In this document: piece by piece, positions 41,495 to 50,456 of the stretch
Layout of the letters: every line of letters begins with the position of its first letter
How positions within the stretch are numbered: the stretch's first letter is position 1
Source of the DNA: BMS3Abin12 sp964487445
GTDB lineage: Bacteria > Pseudomonadota > Gammaproteobacteria > 21-64-14
Direction of reading: 5' to 3'
Assembly: GCA_964487445.1 (NCBI GenBank)
Contig: CAZAQG010000001.1
Location: forward strand, 11,257-75,256
Length of the DNA: 64,000 nt
Program-made: the position numbers and the translations under genes
The notes under the pieces: model-generated
Database searches by the model: none
What the model saw: only the letters and a program-made list of their open reading frames with translations
What the model was told of the DNA's origin: nothing

Positions 41495-41976
41495 GCGAGG
41501 ACCCGCCCCGGACCGCACCGCGGGCGACGCCACGGCGCACCTGCCTCGGTTTCGACTACGGACTGCGACGCATCGGGGTCGCCGTCGGCGAGACGCTGAC
41601 GGGAAGCGCCCGGCCGTTGCAGACGGTGGCGGCGCGCGACGGCGAACCGGACTGGAACGCGCTCGGCGGGCTGATCCGTTCCTGGGAACCGGACGCCCTG
41701 GTGGTGGGGGTACCGCTGCACCTGGACGGTGCGCGACAACCCATGACCGATGCGGCGCAGCGCTTCGCGCGCCGACTCGAAGGCCGCTACCGGCTGCCCG
41801 TGCACCGGGTCGACGAGCGCCTGAGCAGCGACGAGGCGAGGCGGGTGCTCGCCGCGCGCGGCATCGCCGGGCGAGCCGCGCGCACGCGGCTCGATCCGGT
41901 GGCCGCGCAGATCATCCTCGAGACTTGGCTCAATCGACAGGTGTCCGATACCCATGACCCAGACACTGAACGCTGA
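41491..41976 (+). CDS. ruvX: Putative pre-16S rRNA nuclease / Holliday junction resolvase-like YqgF
   Basis: 161 residues, RNase H-like fold. Contains FDYGLRRIGVAVGE (first catalytic Asp), 'ALVVGVPLHLDG', 'VHRVDERLSSDEA' and the terminal 'LDPVAAQIILETWL'. Implicated in 16S rRNA 5' maturation. It overlaps yqgE (4 nt) and pyrR (23 nt). Confidence 0.94.
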   Translation: MSEDPPRTAPRATPRRTCLGFDYGLRRIGVAVGETLTGSARPLQTVAARDGEPDWNALGGLIRSWEPDALVVGVPLHLDGARQPMTDAAQRFARRLEGRYRLPVHRVDERLSSDEARRVLAARGIAGRAARTRLDPVAAQIILETWLNRQVSDTHDPDTER

Positions 41977-42472
41977 GGAACTCGAGGCGCTGATCGAGGA
42001 GATGGCCGGGCGGCTGCGGACGCTCATCGCGGAACGCCGCCTCGACGGGGCCGCCATGATCGGGATCCACACCGGCGGCGTGTGGGTGGCGAGCCGACTG
42101 CACCGCCGGCTCGCGCTGGCCGAACCGCTGGGTGCCCTCGACATCTCCTTCTACCGGGACGATTTCACCCGCATCGGCATGAATCCGCAGGTACGCCCGT
42201 CACAACTGCCGTTCAACGTCGACGACCGGCATATCATCCTGGTGGACGACGTCCTGCACACCGGGCGCACCATCCGCGCGGCCCTCAACGAGATCTTCGA
42301 CTACGGGCGCCCCGCCTCGATCCTGCTGGCGGTGCTCGTGGAGCGCAGCGGCCGCGAGTTGCCCATCGAGGCGCAGGTGGTGGGCCGTCACATGGAACTC
42401 AGGCGCCGCGAACACGCCAAGCTCGGCGGACCCGAGCCTCTCAGTCTCACCGTAATCCGCAAGGACCCATGA
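41954..42472 (+). CDS. pyrR: Pyrimidine operon regulator / uracil phosphoribosyltransferase-like PyrR
   Basis: 172 residues, type I PRTase fold. The PRPP loop is in HIILVDDVLHTGRTIRAALN, and the N-terminus has 'MIGIHTGGVWVASRLHRRL'. In Bacillus PyrR binds pyr mRNA; in Pseudomonas it acts on pyr expression by another route. No attenuator-like hairpin is seen in front of pyrB, which overlaps pyrR by 4 nt (ATGA). Confidence 0.94.
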   Translation: MTQTLNAEELEALIEEMAGRLRTLIAERRLDGAAMIGIHTGGVWVASRLHRRLALAEPLGALDISFYRDDFTRIGMNPQVRPSQLPFNVDDRHIILVDDVLHTGRTIRAALNEIFDYGRPASILLAVLVERSGRELPIEAQVVGRHMELRRREHAKLGGPEPLSLTVIRKDP

Positions 42473-43473
42473 GCGGCACCAACCTCCAGGTCGACGAGAA
42501 CGGTCGGCTACGCCATTTCCTGACCGTCGAAGGGCTGCACCGCGGACTGTTGGTCGAGATTCTGGACACCGCGGAATCGTTCCTGGGCGTCGTCGAACAG
42601 AGCGTCAAGAAGGTCCCCCTGCTGCGCGGCAAGACCATCGTCAACCTCTTCTTCGAGGCCAGCACCCGCACGCGCACGACCTTCGAACTGGCGGCCAAGC
42701 GCCTGTCCGCCGACGTGCTGAACATCAACGTCGACGCCTCGGCCACGGTCAAGGGCGAGACGCTGCTCGACACGCTGCGCAACCTGGAGGCGATGCACTG
42801 CGACATGTTCGTAGTGCGCCACGCCGACAGCGGCACCGCGCACTTCTTCGCACGGCACGCCGCGCCCCACGTGAGCGTGATCAACGCCGGCGACGGGCGC
42901 CACGCGCACCCCACCCAGGCGTTGCTCGACATGCTCACGATCCGCCGGCACAAGGGTGGATTCGACCGGCTGCGGGTGGTCATCGTGGGGGACATCCTGC
43001 ACTCGCGGGTGGCGCGCTCCCAGATCCGGGCCCTCAACCTCTTCGGCGCGGGCGAGGTGCGGGTCGTGGCGCCGCGCACGCTGCTGCCCGTCCGGGCCGA
43101 GACCCTGGGAGTCCGCGTCTTCCATGATCTCGAGTCCGGCATCCGCGACGCCGACGTCATCATCATGCTGCGCCTGCAACACGAGCGCATGCGCGGCGCC
43201 CTGCTGCCGAGCGAGCACGAGTACTTCCAACTGTTCGGACTGACCGCGGAGCGGCTCACGCTGGCCGCACCCGAGGCGATCGTCATGCACCCGGGCCCGA
43301 TCAACCGCGGCGTCGAGATGGACTCGCAGGTGGCCGACGGCGCGCACTCCGTGATCCTCGAACAGGTCCACTACGGGATCGCCGTGCGCATGGCGGTGAT
43401 GTCGCTCGCCATGCACCAGCGGATACCGGCCCCCGAGGCGCGCGAACCCGGGGCCGGGCGGGAGATCGGATGA
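42469..43473 (+). CDS. pyrB: Aspartate carbamoyltransferase catalytic subunit
   Basis: 334 residues. Condenses carbamoyl phosphate with aspartate, the first committed step of pyrimidine synthesis. The carbamoyl-phosphate loop STRTRT is at 65-70, HPTQ is in GDGRHAHPTQALLD, and HPGPINRG is near the C-terminus. The N-terminal extension before the core is the type used for dodecamers with PyrC'. No pyrI regulatory subunit is present. It overlaps pyrR and pyrC' by 4 nt each. Confidence 0.97.
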   Translation: MSGTNLQVDENGRLRHFLTVEGLHRGLLVEILDTAESFLGVVEQSVKKVPLLRGKTIVNLFFEASTRTRTTFELAAKRLSADVLNINVDASATVKGETLLDTLRNLEAMHCDMFVVRHADSGTAHFFARHAAPHVSVINAGDGRHAHPTQALLDMLTIRRHKGGFDRLRVVIVGDILHSRVARSQIRALNLFGAGEVRVVAPRTLLPVRAETLGVRVFHDLESGIRDADVIIMLRLQHERMRGALLPSEHEYFQLFGLTAERLTLAAPEAIVMHPGPINRGVEMDSQVADGAHSVILEQVHYGIAVRMAVMSLAMHQRIPAPEAREPGAGREIG

Positions 43474-44780
43474 CGGGTATCGAACGCGAGAGCGAAACCC
43501 CGGCCACGGTGATCCGCGGCGCCCGCGTCATCGATCCCGCGGACGGCGTGGACGGCGTACACGACCTGTTCCTGCAGAACGGGTGCGTAGCGGCCCTCGA
43601 CCGGGCCCCACCGGGATTCCGCGCCGAGATCGAGATCGACGCCCGCGACCGCGTGGCCTGTCCCGGCATCGTCGACCTGTGCGCGCGGTTACGCGAGCCC
43701 GGCCAGGAGCACAAGGCCACCATCGCCAGCGAGACCGCGGCCGCGGTGCGCTCCGGCATCACCAGCGTGTGCTGCCCGCCGGACACCCGGCCGGTGATCG
43801 ACACCCCGGCGGTGGTGGAGCTGATCCGCCGCCGCGCCGAACAGCAGGGCGCCGCGCGGGTGTTCACCGTCGGTGCACTGACGCGGGGGCTCGAGGGCTC
43901 GCAACTGACCGAGATGGCCGCACTCAAGGCCGCCGGCTGCGTGGGCGTGAGCAACGCGCCGGCGCCGTTGGCCAGCCTGCTGGTGCTGCGCCGCGCCCTG
44001 GAATACGCCGCCACTTTCGATCTCACCGTCTTCCTGCAGGCCGAGGAACCGTCGCTGCAGGACGGGGGCTGCGTGCACGAGGGCGCGCTCGCTACGCGCC
44101 TCGGGCTGCCGGGCATCCCGGAGGCCGCCGAGACCGCGGCGCTCGCCGCGGCGCTGGCGCTGATCGAGCAGACCGGCGCGCGCGCGCACTTCTGCCGGCT
44201 GTCGGCGGCGCGCTCCGTGCGCATGGTGGCGCGCGCCCGTCACGACGGGATGCCGGTCAGCGCCGACGTCTGCGCCCACCAGTTGTTCCTGACGGAGACC
44301 GACGTCGCCGAGTTCAACGGCCTCTACCACGTGCGCCCGCCGTTGCGCACACAACACGACCGCGACGAGCTGCGCGCGGGCCTCGCACAGGGGGTGCTCG
44401 ACGCCGTGTGTTCCGACCACCAGCCGCACGAGGCCGACGCCAAACTCGCCCCGTTTCCCGCCACGGAGCCCGGAATCTCCGGCCTGGAGACCCTGCTGCC
44501 GCTGACGCTGCGCCTGGTCGAGGAGGGGGCGCTCGATCTGCCCACCGCCATCGCACGGCTCACCGTGGACCCGGCGCGCATCCTCGGCATCCCCCACGGC
44601 ACGCTGGCGCCCGGGGCGGCGGCCGACGTGTGCATCTTCGACCCGCGGCGATCCTGGCGCCTGGATGCGGACACCCTGCACAGTCGGGGACGCAACACAC
44701 CGTTCCTGGGCTGGGAGTTCACGGGCCGGGTCACACATACGCTGGTGGGCGGAAGGATCGTGTTCGAGGATCGCGGATGA
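43470..44780 (+). CDS. pyrC': Dihydroorotase-like PyrC' (probably non-catalytic)
   Basis: 436 residues, amidohydrolase/dihydroorotase fold. The metal-binding HxH of active enzymes (D-P-H-x-H-x-R) reads D-L-C-A-R-L-R at residues 69-75, so both His ligands are lost, while the later SDH motif (CSDHQPHEADAK) is kept. In Pseudomonas such PyrC' proteins are inactive but needed to assemble the ATCase dodecamer with PyrB. An active pyrC must lie elsewhere. It overlaps pyrB and the following pyrK-like gene by 4 nt. Confidence 0.92.
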   Translation: MTGIERESETPATVIRGARVIDPADGVDGVHDLFLQNGCVAALDRAPPGFRAEIEIDARDRVACPGIVDLCARLREPGQEHKATIASETAAAVRSGITSVCCPPDTRPVIDTPAVVELIRRRAEQQGAARVFTVGALTRGLEGSQLTEMAALKAAGCVGVSNAPAPLASLLVLRRALEYAATFDLTVFLQAEEPSLQDGGCVHEGALATRLGLPGIPEAAETAALAAALALIEQTGARAHFCRLSAARSVRMVARARHDGMPVSADVCAHQLFLTETDVAEFNGLYHVRPPLRTQHDRDELRAGLAQGVLDAVCSDHQPHEADAKLAPFPATEPGISGLETLLPLTLRLVEEGALDLPTAIARLTVDPARILGIPHGTLAPGAAADVCIFDPRRSWRLDADTLHSRGRNTPFLGWEFTGRVTHTLVGGRIVFEDRG

Positions 44781-45667
44781 GCGGCGCGACGCACGCACGC
44801 CGGGCGACGATCTTCGTGGAGGATGCGGAGATCCTGGCGCACGAAGCGTTTGCGGCCCGCCAGTACGTGCTGCGGGTGCAGGCCCCGCGCTGCGCCCGGC
44901 ACGCCACCCCCGGAAGCTTCGCCCACCTGCGCTGCGACCCCGCCCTGCCGATGCGCCGCCCGCTGTCGATCATGCGCACGGATCCCGAGGCCGGATGGGT
45001 GGAATTCCTATATAAAGTCGTCGGCACCGGCACGCGGGCGCTCGCCGGGCGCCGCCCGGGGGAGCGGCTCAACCTGCTCGGACCGATCGGCCGAGGCTTC
45101 GAGCCCCATCCCGAGCGGCCCCGCCGCCTCCTGATCGGGGGGGGCGTGGGCATCCCGCCCATGATCTTCCTGGCCGAGACCCTGCACCGGAGCGGCGCGG
45201 GCGGGGCAACCCTGGTGCTGATGGGCTCGGAGACGGCATTCCCGTTCACCGCCCGGCCGTCGCGGATCCTGGTCCCGGGAATGCCGGACGGCGTAATCGC
45301 GGCACTGCCACTGCTCGAGGACCAAGGGATCCCCAGCCGCCTGGCGAGCGGGCGCGAGGAGCCGGGCTGCCACCCCGGCCACGTCACCGAACTGGCCGGG
45401 CGTTGGCTCGCGGCGCTGGCGCCGGAGGCGTTGGGCGAGGTCGAGATGTTCGCCTGCGGGCCGAGCGCCATGCTGCGCGCCGGCGCCACTCTGGCCGCGC
45501 GTTTCGAGGTGCCCTGCCAAGTCTCGCTCGAGGAATTCATGGCCTGCGCGGTGGGCGGCTGCGCCGGCTGCGCCGTCCCGGTACGCGGCCCCGCGGGCGT
45601 GACCATGAAACGCGTGTGCGTAGACGGACCCGTATTCGACGCGCGCGCCGTGTTCGACGGCCCGTAG
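44777..45667 (+). CDS. Dihydroorotate dehydrogenase electron-transfer subunit-like protein (PyrK family)
   Basis: 296 residues, ferredoxin-NADP reductase-like FAD domain (R-P-L-S in MRRPLSIM, then GPIGRGF), an NAD-binding-type GGGVGIPPMIFLAE segment and a C-terminal [2Fe-2S] motif C-x4-C-x2-C-x15-C (ACAVGGCAGCAVPV...RVC). PyrK passes electrons from the PyrD flavin to NAD+ in class 1B enzymes. No pyrD follows in the window. Its position at the end of the pyr gene string supports the role. Confidence 0.85.
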   Translation: MSGATHARRATIFVEDAEILAHEAFAARQYVLRVQAPRCARHATPGSFAHLRCDPALPMRRPLSIMRTDPEAGWVEFLYKVVGTGTRALAGRRPGERLNLLGPIGRGFEPHPERPRRLLIGGGVGIPPMIFLAETLHRSGAGGATLVLMGSETAFPFTARPSRILVPGMPDGVIAALPLLEDQGIPSRLASGREEPGCHPGHVTELAGRWLAALAPEALGEVEMFACGPSAMLRAGATLAARFEVPCQVSLEEFMACAVGGCAGCAVPVRGPAGVTMKRVCVDGPVFDARAVFDGP

Positions 45668-45791
45668 GACCGGGCGCGCCCCGCCCTTGCACATCGGTGA
45701 TCGTGCCCACCGGTAGGGCCGGGCGCACCCGGCCGACGTCGTCGGCGGGCCTCGGCCCGCCCTACTCATCGACCAGCGACACCCCTTCGAA
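45668..45791. repeat. GC-rich intergenic palindromic repeats (family A), pyrK/pilU
   Basis: Units near 45668-45695 (GGACCGGGCGCGCCCC...), 45714-45734 (GTAGGGC...GCACCCGGCC) and 45745-45765 (GGCGGGC-CTC-GGCCCGCCC). They lie between the convergent pyrK and pilU genes, followed by a copy of the pilU 3' end that is repeated after the N gap. Confidence 0.6.
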
Positions 45792-45891
45792 NNNNNNNNN
45801 NNNNNNNNNNNNNNNNNNNNNNNNNNNNNNNNNNNNNNNNNNNNNNNNNNNNNNNNNNNNNNNNNNNNNNNNNNNNNNNNNNNNNNNNNNN
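45792..45891. other. 100-N scaffold gap with identical 55-bp flanks
   Basis: Exactly 100 Ns. The 55 bp before it (45737-45791) are identical to the 55 bp after it (45892-45946), including the last codons of pilU. The two contigs probably overlap here and the gap is likely artificial. Confidence 0.9.
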
Positions 45892-45916
45892 CGTCGTCGG
45901 CGGGCCTCGGCCCGCC

Positions 45917-47032
45917 CTACTCATCGACCAGCGACACCCCTTCGAACGCGGTGCCGTACTGGTTGGGACCGCTCTTGCCGAGCTTGATCATCAGGCGCAC
46001 CTCGTTGGCCGAATCGGCGTGCTGGATCGCGTCCTCGTAGGTGATCTCCCCGGCGGCGTGCAGGTCGTAGAGCGCCTGGTCGAAGGTTATCATCCCCTGC
46101 TGCGTGGACTTCTTCATCAGATCCTTGAGCTTGTAGATCTCGCCCTTGCGGATGAGGTCCGCGACGAGCGGCGTGTTGATGAGGATCTCCACCGCGATGC
46201 GCCGTCCCTTGCCGTCGGGCGTCGGGATGAGCTGCTGGGCGACCAGCGCCCGCAGGTTCAGCGATAATTCCATGAGGAGCTGATTGCGCCGGTCCTCGGG
46301 GAAGAAGTTGATGATCCGGTCGAGGGCCTGATTGGCGTTGTTGGCGTGCAGGGTCGCCAAACACAGGTGCCCCGTCTCGGCGAAAACGATCGCGTAGTCC
46401 ATGGTCTCGCGGGTGCGGACCTCGCCGATCAGGATCACGTCCGGCGCTTGGCGCAGGGTGTTCTTGAGGGCCACCTCGAAGGACTCGGTGTCGATGCCCA
46501 CCTCGCGCTGCGTGACGATGCAGCCGGCGTGCTGGTGGACGAACTCGATCGGATCCTCGATGGTGACGATATGGCCGCTGCTATTGTGGTTGCGGTAGCC
46601 GATCACCGCCGCCAGTGACGTCGACTTTCCGGTCCCGGTGGCGCCTACGAAGATGATCAGGCCGCGCTTGGTCATCGCCAGGGTCTTGACGATGGGCGGC
46701 AGCTTGAGTTGCTCGATCGCCGGAATCTTGATCTTGATGCGACGCAGGACCATGCCGGCGTGGTTGCGCTGCTGGAAGGCGCTCACCCGGAAGCGGCCGA
46801 CCCCGGAGGCGCTGATGGCGAAGTTGCATTCGCGGGTCTCTTCGAATTCCTCGCGCTGGCGCTCGCTCATGACGCTCAGCACCACCTCGCGGGCCTGATC
46901 CGCGGTCAGGGTCGTCTGCGAGACCGGCGCGATGCGTCCGTTGATCTTGAGGCTGGGCGGCAGACCGGCGGTGATGAACAGGTCCGACGCTTCGCGGTGC
47001 ACCATCAGTTTCAGCAGCGATGTGAAATCCAT
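45917..47032 (-). CDS. pilU: Type IV pilus retraction ATPase PilU
   Basis: 371 residues, hexameric AAA+-like motor accessory to PilT. The N-terminal PAS-like domain (about 1-100) precedes the ATPase. Walker A GATGTGKST is at 130-138, the Asp box VTIEDPIEFVH, Walker B DVILIGEVR, and the His box near ATLHANNANQ. The C-terminal tail is longer than in PilT, as usual for PilU. It lies 59 bp downstream of pilT. The last nine codons are duplicated across the N gap. Confidence 0.96.
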   Translation of the reverse strand: MDFTSLLKLMVHREASDLFITAGLPPSLKINGRIAPVSQTTLTADQAREVVLSVMSERQREEFEETRECNFAISASGVGRFRVSAFQQRNHAGMVLRRIKIKIPAIEQLKLPPIVKTLAMTKRGLIIFVGATGTGKSTSLAAVIGYRNHNSSGHIVTIEDPIEFVHQHAGCIVTQREVGIDTESFEVALKNTLRQAPDVILIGEVRTRETMDYAIVFAETGHLCLATLHANNANQALDRIINFFPEDRRNQLLMELSLNLRALVAQQLIPTPDGKGRRIAVEILINTPLVADLIRKGEIYKLKDLMKKSTQQGMITFDQALYDLHAAGEITYEDAIQHADSANEVRLMIKLGKSGPNQYGTAFEGVSLVDE

Positions 47033-47091
47033 GGTCGACCTCTCTGGCTCGTGTGAAGATCCGGATCGCCCCCGTCCGTCCCGTGCTTCGT

Positions 47092-48129
47092 TCAGTGGAA
47101 CAGGCCCTTGTTGACGGCCCTGGAACGCGCCTCGATCCGACTCACCAGCCCGCGCCGCACCAGTTCCTGCAAGTGCTGGTCGAGCGTCTGCATGCCCTGC
47201 CCCTGTCCGGTCTGGATGGCCGAGTACATCTGCGCCACCTTGTCCTCGCGGATCAGATTGCGGATCGCGGGCGTGCCGGTCATGATCTCCCAGGCCGCCG
47301 TGCGTCCGCCCCCGTTTTTCTTGAGCAGGGTCTGGGAGATGACCGCCTGTAATGATTCGGACAGCATGGAACGCACCATCGACTTCTCACCCGCCGGGAA
47401 GACGTCGATGATGCGGTCGATGGTCTTGGCCGAGGAACTGGTGTGCAGGGTGGCGAACACCAAGTGGCCGGTCTCGGCCGCGGTCAACGCCAGGCGGATC
47501 GTCTCCAGATCACGCATCTCGCCCAGCAGAATGATGTCCGGGTCCTCGCGCAACGCAGAGCGCAGGGCCTCGCTGAACCCCAGGGTGTCGCGGTGCACCT
47601 CGCGCTGGTTGACCAGGCACTTCTTGCTCTCGTGCACGAACTCGATCGGGTCCTCGATAGTGAGGATGTGGGCAAAGCGATGATCGTTGAGGTAGTCGAT
47701 CATCGCCGCGAGCGTCGTCGACTTGCCCGAACCGGTGGGTCCGGTCACCAGCACCAGGCCGCGGGGCCGGTCGGTGACCTCCCTGAAGACCGGCGGGCAA
47801 CCCAGCTCCTCCAGGGTCAGGATCTTGGTCGGGATGGTCCGGAACACCGCGCCCGACCCGCGGTTGTGGTTGAAGACGTTGACCCGGAAGCGCGCCAGGC
47901 CGGGCAGCGCGAAGGAGAAGTCGGTCTCGAGAAATTCCTCGTAGTCCTTGCGCTGTTTGTCGTTCATGATGTCGTAGACGAGCGAGTGGACCGTCTTGTG
48001 ATCCACGGCCGGCACGTTGATGCGGCGGATGTCCCCGTCCACCCGGATCATCGGCGGGAGGCCGGCGGAGAGGTGCAGATCGGAGGCGCTGTTCTTGACG
48101 GAAAAAGCGAGCAGTTCGGCGATATCCAT
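47092..48129 (-). CDS. pilT: Type IV pilus twitching motility ATPase PilT
   Basis: 345 residues, the main pilus-retraction motor at the inner membrane. Walker A GPTGSGKST at 130-138, Asp box ILTIEDPIEFVH, Walker B DIILLGEMRD, His box ATLHTSSSAK, and the AIRNLIRE motif near the C-terminus needed for retraction. It is divergent from yggS, the conserved arrangement in Pseudomonas. Confidence 0.98.
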   Translation of the reverse strand: MDIAELLAFSVKNSASDLHLSAGLPPMIRVDGDIRRINVPAVDHKTVHSLVYDIMNDKQRKDYEEFLETDFSFALPGLARFRVNVFNHNRGSGAVFRTIPTKILTLEELGCPPVFREVTDRPRGLVLVTGPTGSGKSTTLAAMIDYLNDHRFAHILTIEDPIEFVHESKKCLVNQREVHRDTLGFSEALRSALREDPDIILLGEMRDLETIRLALTAAETGHLVFATLHTSSSAKTIDRIIDVFPAGEKSMVRSMLSESLQAVISQTLLKKNGGGRTAAWEIMTGTPAIRNLIREDKVAQMYSAIQTGQGQGMQTLDQHLQELVRRGLVSRIEARSRAVNKGLFH

Positions 48130-48245
48130 GCATCTCCTCCGGGGGTCTCCCCTGGCATACGGGCGGGCCGTTCCGCTAATATCCCGGCTCGCAACCCTGA
48201 TTAGCGTCCGCAGGGGCCGAGGCCTTGAGCCCGGCGGAGAAGACC

Positions 48246-48944
48246 GTGGCCATCCCTGACCCGAGTACCATACCCAAGCGCGTGCGCGAGATCCAAGCCC
48301 GCATCCGCGAGGCCGAGTCCCGTCACCGCCGCGCGCCCGGCTCCGTGGCGCTGCTGGCGGTGAGCAAGGGCCGGGGGGCGGAGACGATCCGGGCCGCCGT
48401 CGGCGCGGGACTCGCCCGCTTCGGGGAGAGTTACCTGCAAGAGGCCCTGACGAAGCGCGCGCGGCTCGCCGAACTCGACGTGGAATGGCACTTCATCGGC
48501 CCGACCCAGTCGAATAAGACCCGCGAGATCGCCGCCGGCTTCGATTGGGTGCACGGCGTGGACCGGGCCAAGATCGCCCGGCGTCTCAACGATCAGCGTC
48601 CCGACATGCTGCCCCCTCTGCAGGTATGCGTGCAGATCAATCTCAGCGGCGAGGTGAGCAAGTCGGGGGTCGCTCCCGGGGATGTCGGGGACTTGGCGGC
48701 GCTCGTGCGCACCCTGCCGCGACTGCGACTGCGCGGGCTGATGGGCATCCCCGCGCGGGCGAACGGACTCACCGCCCAGCGGCGCGCCTTGCGCCCGCTG
48801 CGTGAGGCCTTCGATGCACTCAACCGCGCGGGCTTCGCGCTCGACACCCTGTCCATGGGCATGACCGGCGACCTGGAGGCGGCGGTGGCCGAGGGCGCCA
48901 CCCTCGTGCGGATCGGGACCGGCTTGTTCGGCCCGCGCGGGTGA
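48246..48944 (+). CDS. yggS: PLP homeostasis protein YggS
   Basis: 232 residues, alanine-racemase-like TIM-barrel that binds pyridoxal phosphate without known catalysis. The PLP lysine is Lys41 (LLAVSKGRG). Typical segments are 'FGESYLQEAL', 'WHFIGPTQSNKTREIA' and 'LSMGMTGDLEAAVAEGATLVRIGTGLFG'. GTG at 48246 with GGAG 6 nt upstream is preferred to a TTG seven codons earlier. First of yggS-proC-yggT-yggU. Confidence 0.95.
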   Translation: MAIPDPSTIPKRVREIQARIREAESRHRRAPGSVALLAVSKGRGAETIRAAVGAGLARFGESYLQEALTKRARLAELDVEWHFIGPTQSNKTREIAAGFDWVHGVDRAKIARRLNDQRPDMLPPLQVCVQINLSGEVSKSGVAPGDVGDLAALVRTLPRLRLRGLMGIPARANGLTAQRRALRPLREAFDALNRAGFALDTLSMGMTGDLEAAVAEGATLVRIGTGLFGPRG

Positions 48945-49031
48945 TGCGCACGCCGTTGGGACCGGGCACGTACGAACCCCTAAGCCCGACAGTCTGCTAG
49001 ACTGGCGCCCTCGGACGGGAACCCCCGCGGC

Positions 49032-49859
49032 ATGATCGACGCGAACATCACCTTTATCGGCGGCGGCAACATGGCCCGAAGCCTGATCGGCGGCCTGCTT
49101 GCCGACGGCACGGACCCGCAACGCATCCGTGTGGCGGACCCGGACCCGGCACGGCGCGAGGGCCTCACCGCGCAGGGGCCGGTGCGTGTGTTCGCGGACA
49201 ACGCCGCCGCCGCGGCCGACGCCGACGCCGTGGTGTTCGCGGTCAAACCCCAGGTGTTGCGTGCCGCCGCCTCGCAGTTGGCGCCGGTGGTGCACCGCGC
49301 GCGCCCGCTGGTGATCTCGATCGCCGCAGGAATCCGCAGCGCCGACCTCGATCGCTGGCTGGGCGGAGGCGCGGCCGTGGTCCGCGCCATGCCCAACACG
49401 CCGGCCCTGGTGCGCAGCGGGGCCACCGCCCTATACGCCACCTCCGCGGTGAGCGCCGTGCGCCGTGACCTCGCCGAGTCGATCCTGCGAGCGGTGGGGA
49501 TCACCCTGTGGGTGGCGGACGAGGCCCTGATGGACGCGGTCACCGCACTCTCCGGGAGCGGCCCCGCTTACTTCTTCCTGGTGATGGAGGCCCTGGAGGC
49601 GGCCGGCGTCGAACTCGGCCTGACGTCGGAGACGGCCCGCATGCTGACCCTCGAGACCGCCATCGGCACCGCGCGCATCGCGCTGGAATCCGACGAGGAC
49701 GTGGGTCGGCTGCGCCGGCGCGTGACCTCGCCCGGCGGGACCACGGAAGCGGCCCTGGCGGTGCTGGAACAGGCGGGGTTGCACGAGCAGTTCCGCCGTG
49801 CGCTGCGCGCCGCGCGGGACCGCTCGTGCGCGCTGGCCGACGAGCTCGGGGCGTCCTGA
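49032..49859 (+). CDS. proC: Pyrroline-5-carboxylate reductase
   Basis: 275 residues. Last step of proline synthesis, NAD(P)H-dependent. Rossmann motif FIGGGNMARSLIGGL at the N-terminus. 'RAMPNTPALVRSGATALY' (near 120) and the signature 'LSGSGPAYFFLVMEAL...GG TTEAALAVLEQAGL' are present. It follows yggS by 87 bp and is 2 nt from yggT. Confidence 0.96.
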   Translation: MIDANITFIGGGNMARSLIGGLLADGTDPQRIRVADPDPARREGLTAQGPVRVFADNAAAAADADAVVFAVKPQVLRAAASQLAPVVHRARPLVISIAAGIRSADLDRWLGGGAAVVRAMPNTPALVRSGATALYATSAVSAVRRDLAESILRAVGITLWVADEALMDAVTALSGSGPAYFFLVMEALEAAGVELGLTSETARMLTLETAIGTARIALESDEDVGRLRRRVTSPGGTTEAALAVLEQAGLHEQFRRALRAARDRSCALADELGAS

Positions 49860-49861
49860 CC

Positions 49862-50443
49862 GTGGGCAACCCCTATGCCGCAAACGCTGCGGTGTTTCTC
49901 ATCAAGATCGTCTTCGGACTGTACTTGGTGGCGGTCCTGCTGCGCTTCCTGCTGGGCTGGTCGCGCGCCGACTTCTACAACCCGGTCTCCCAGTTCCTGG
50001 TGCGCGTGACGAACCCGCTGCTGGTCCCGCTGCGACGCGTGATCCCGCCGCTCGGCCGGGTGGATCTCGCCTCGGTCCTGTTGCTGCTGGGCCTGAGCAT
50101 GCTGGAATTCTGGCTGGTGAATCTGGTGCAGGGGCTCTCGGCGGCCCCTGCCGGCCTGGCGGTACTGGCGTTCGCCAGCCTGCTGGACCTCACCCTGCGC
50201 ATCTACCTGATCTCGATCCTGATCCAGGTGGTCCTGAGCTGGCTGAACCCCGGGGCCTACAGCCCGGTAACGGCGCTGCTCTACAGCCTGAACGAGCCGC
50301 TGCTCGCCCCGGCGCGGCGTCTCCTCCCGCCGATCAGCGGCCTGGACCTCTCGCCCCTGCTGGTACTGGTCGCACTGCAACTCGCCTCGATCCTGTTGAT
50401 CGCTCCGCTACGCGATCTGGGTCTGGGCCTCGCCGGGGGCTGA
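49862..50443 (+). CDS. yggT: YggT family membrane protein
   Basis: 193 residues with four to five predicted transmembrane helices in two YGGT repeats, each with an RFLLGWSRADFYNPVSQFLVRVTNPLL-like core (second: VLSWLNPGAYSPVTALLYSLNEPLLAPARR). Role unclear; linked to osmotic tolerance in E. coli and to division-site proteins elsewhere. GTG at 49862 starts 2 nt after the proC stop. Confidence 0.92.
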   Translation: MGNPYAANAAVFLIKIVFGLYLVAVLLRFLLGWSRADFYNPVSQFLVRVTNPLLVPLRRVIPPLGRVDLASVLLLLGLSMLEFWLVNLVQGLSAAPAGLAVLAFASLLDLTLRIYLISILIQVVLSWLNPGAYSPVTALLYSLNEPLLAPARRLLPPISGLDLSPLLVLVALQLASILLIAPLRDLGLGLAGG

Positions 50444-50456
50444 GCGCGCCGCGCCC

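Noticed and set aside
42440..42480. PyrR-dependent attenuator in front of pyrB
   Set aside because: pyrR and pyrB overlap by 4 nt, leaving no leader; no anti-terminator hairpins are visible.
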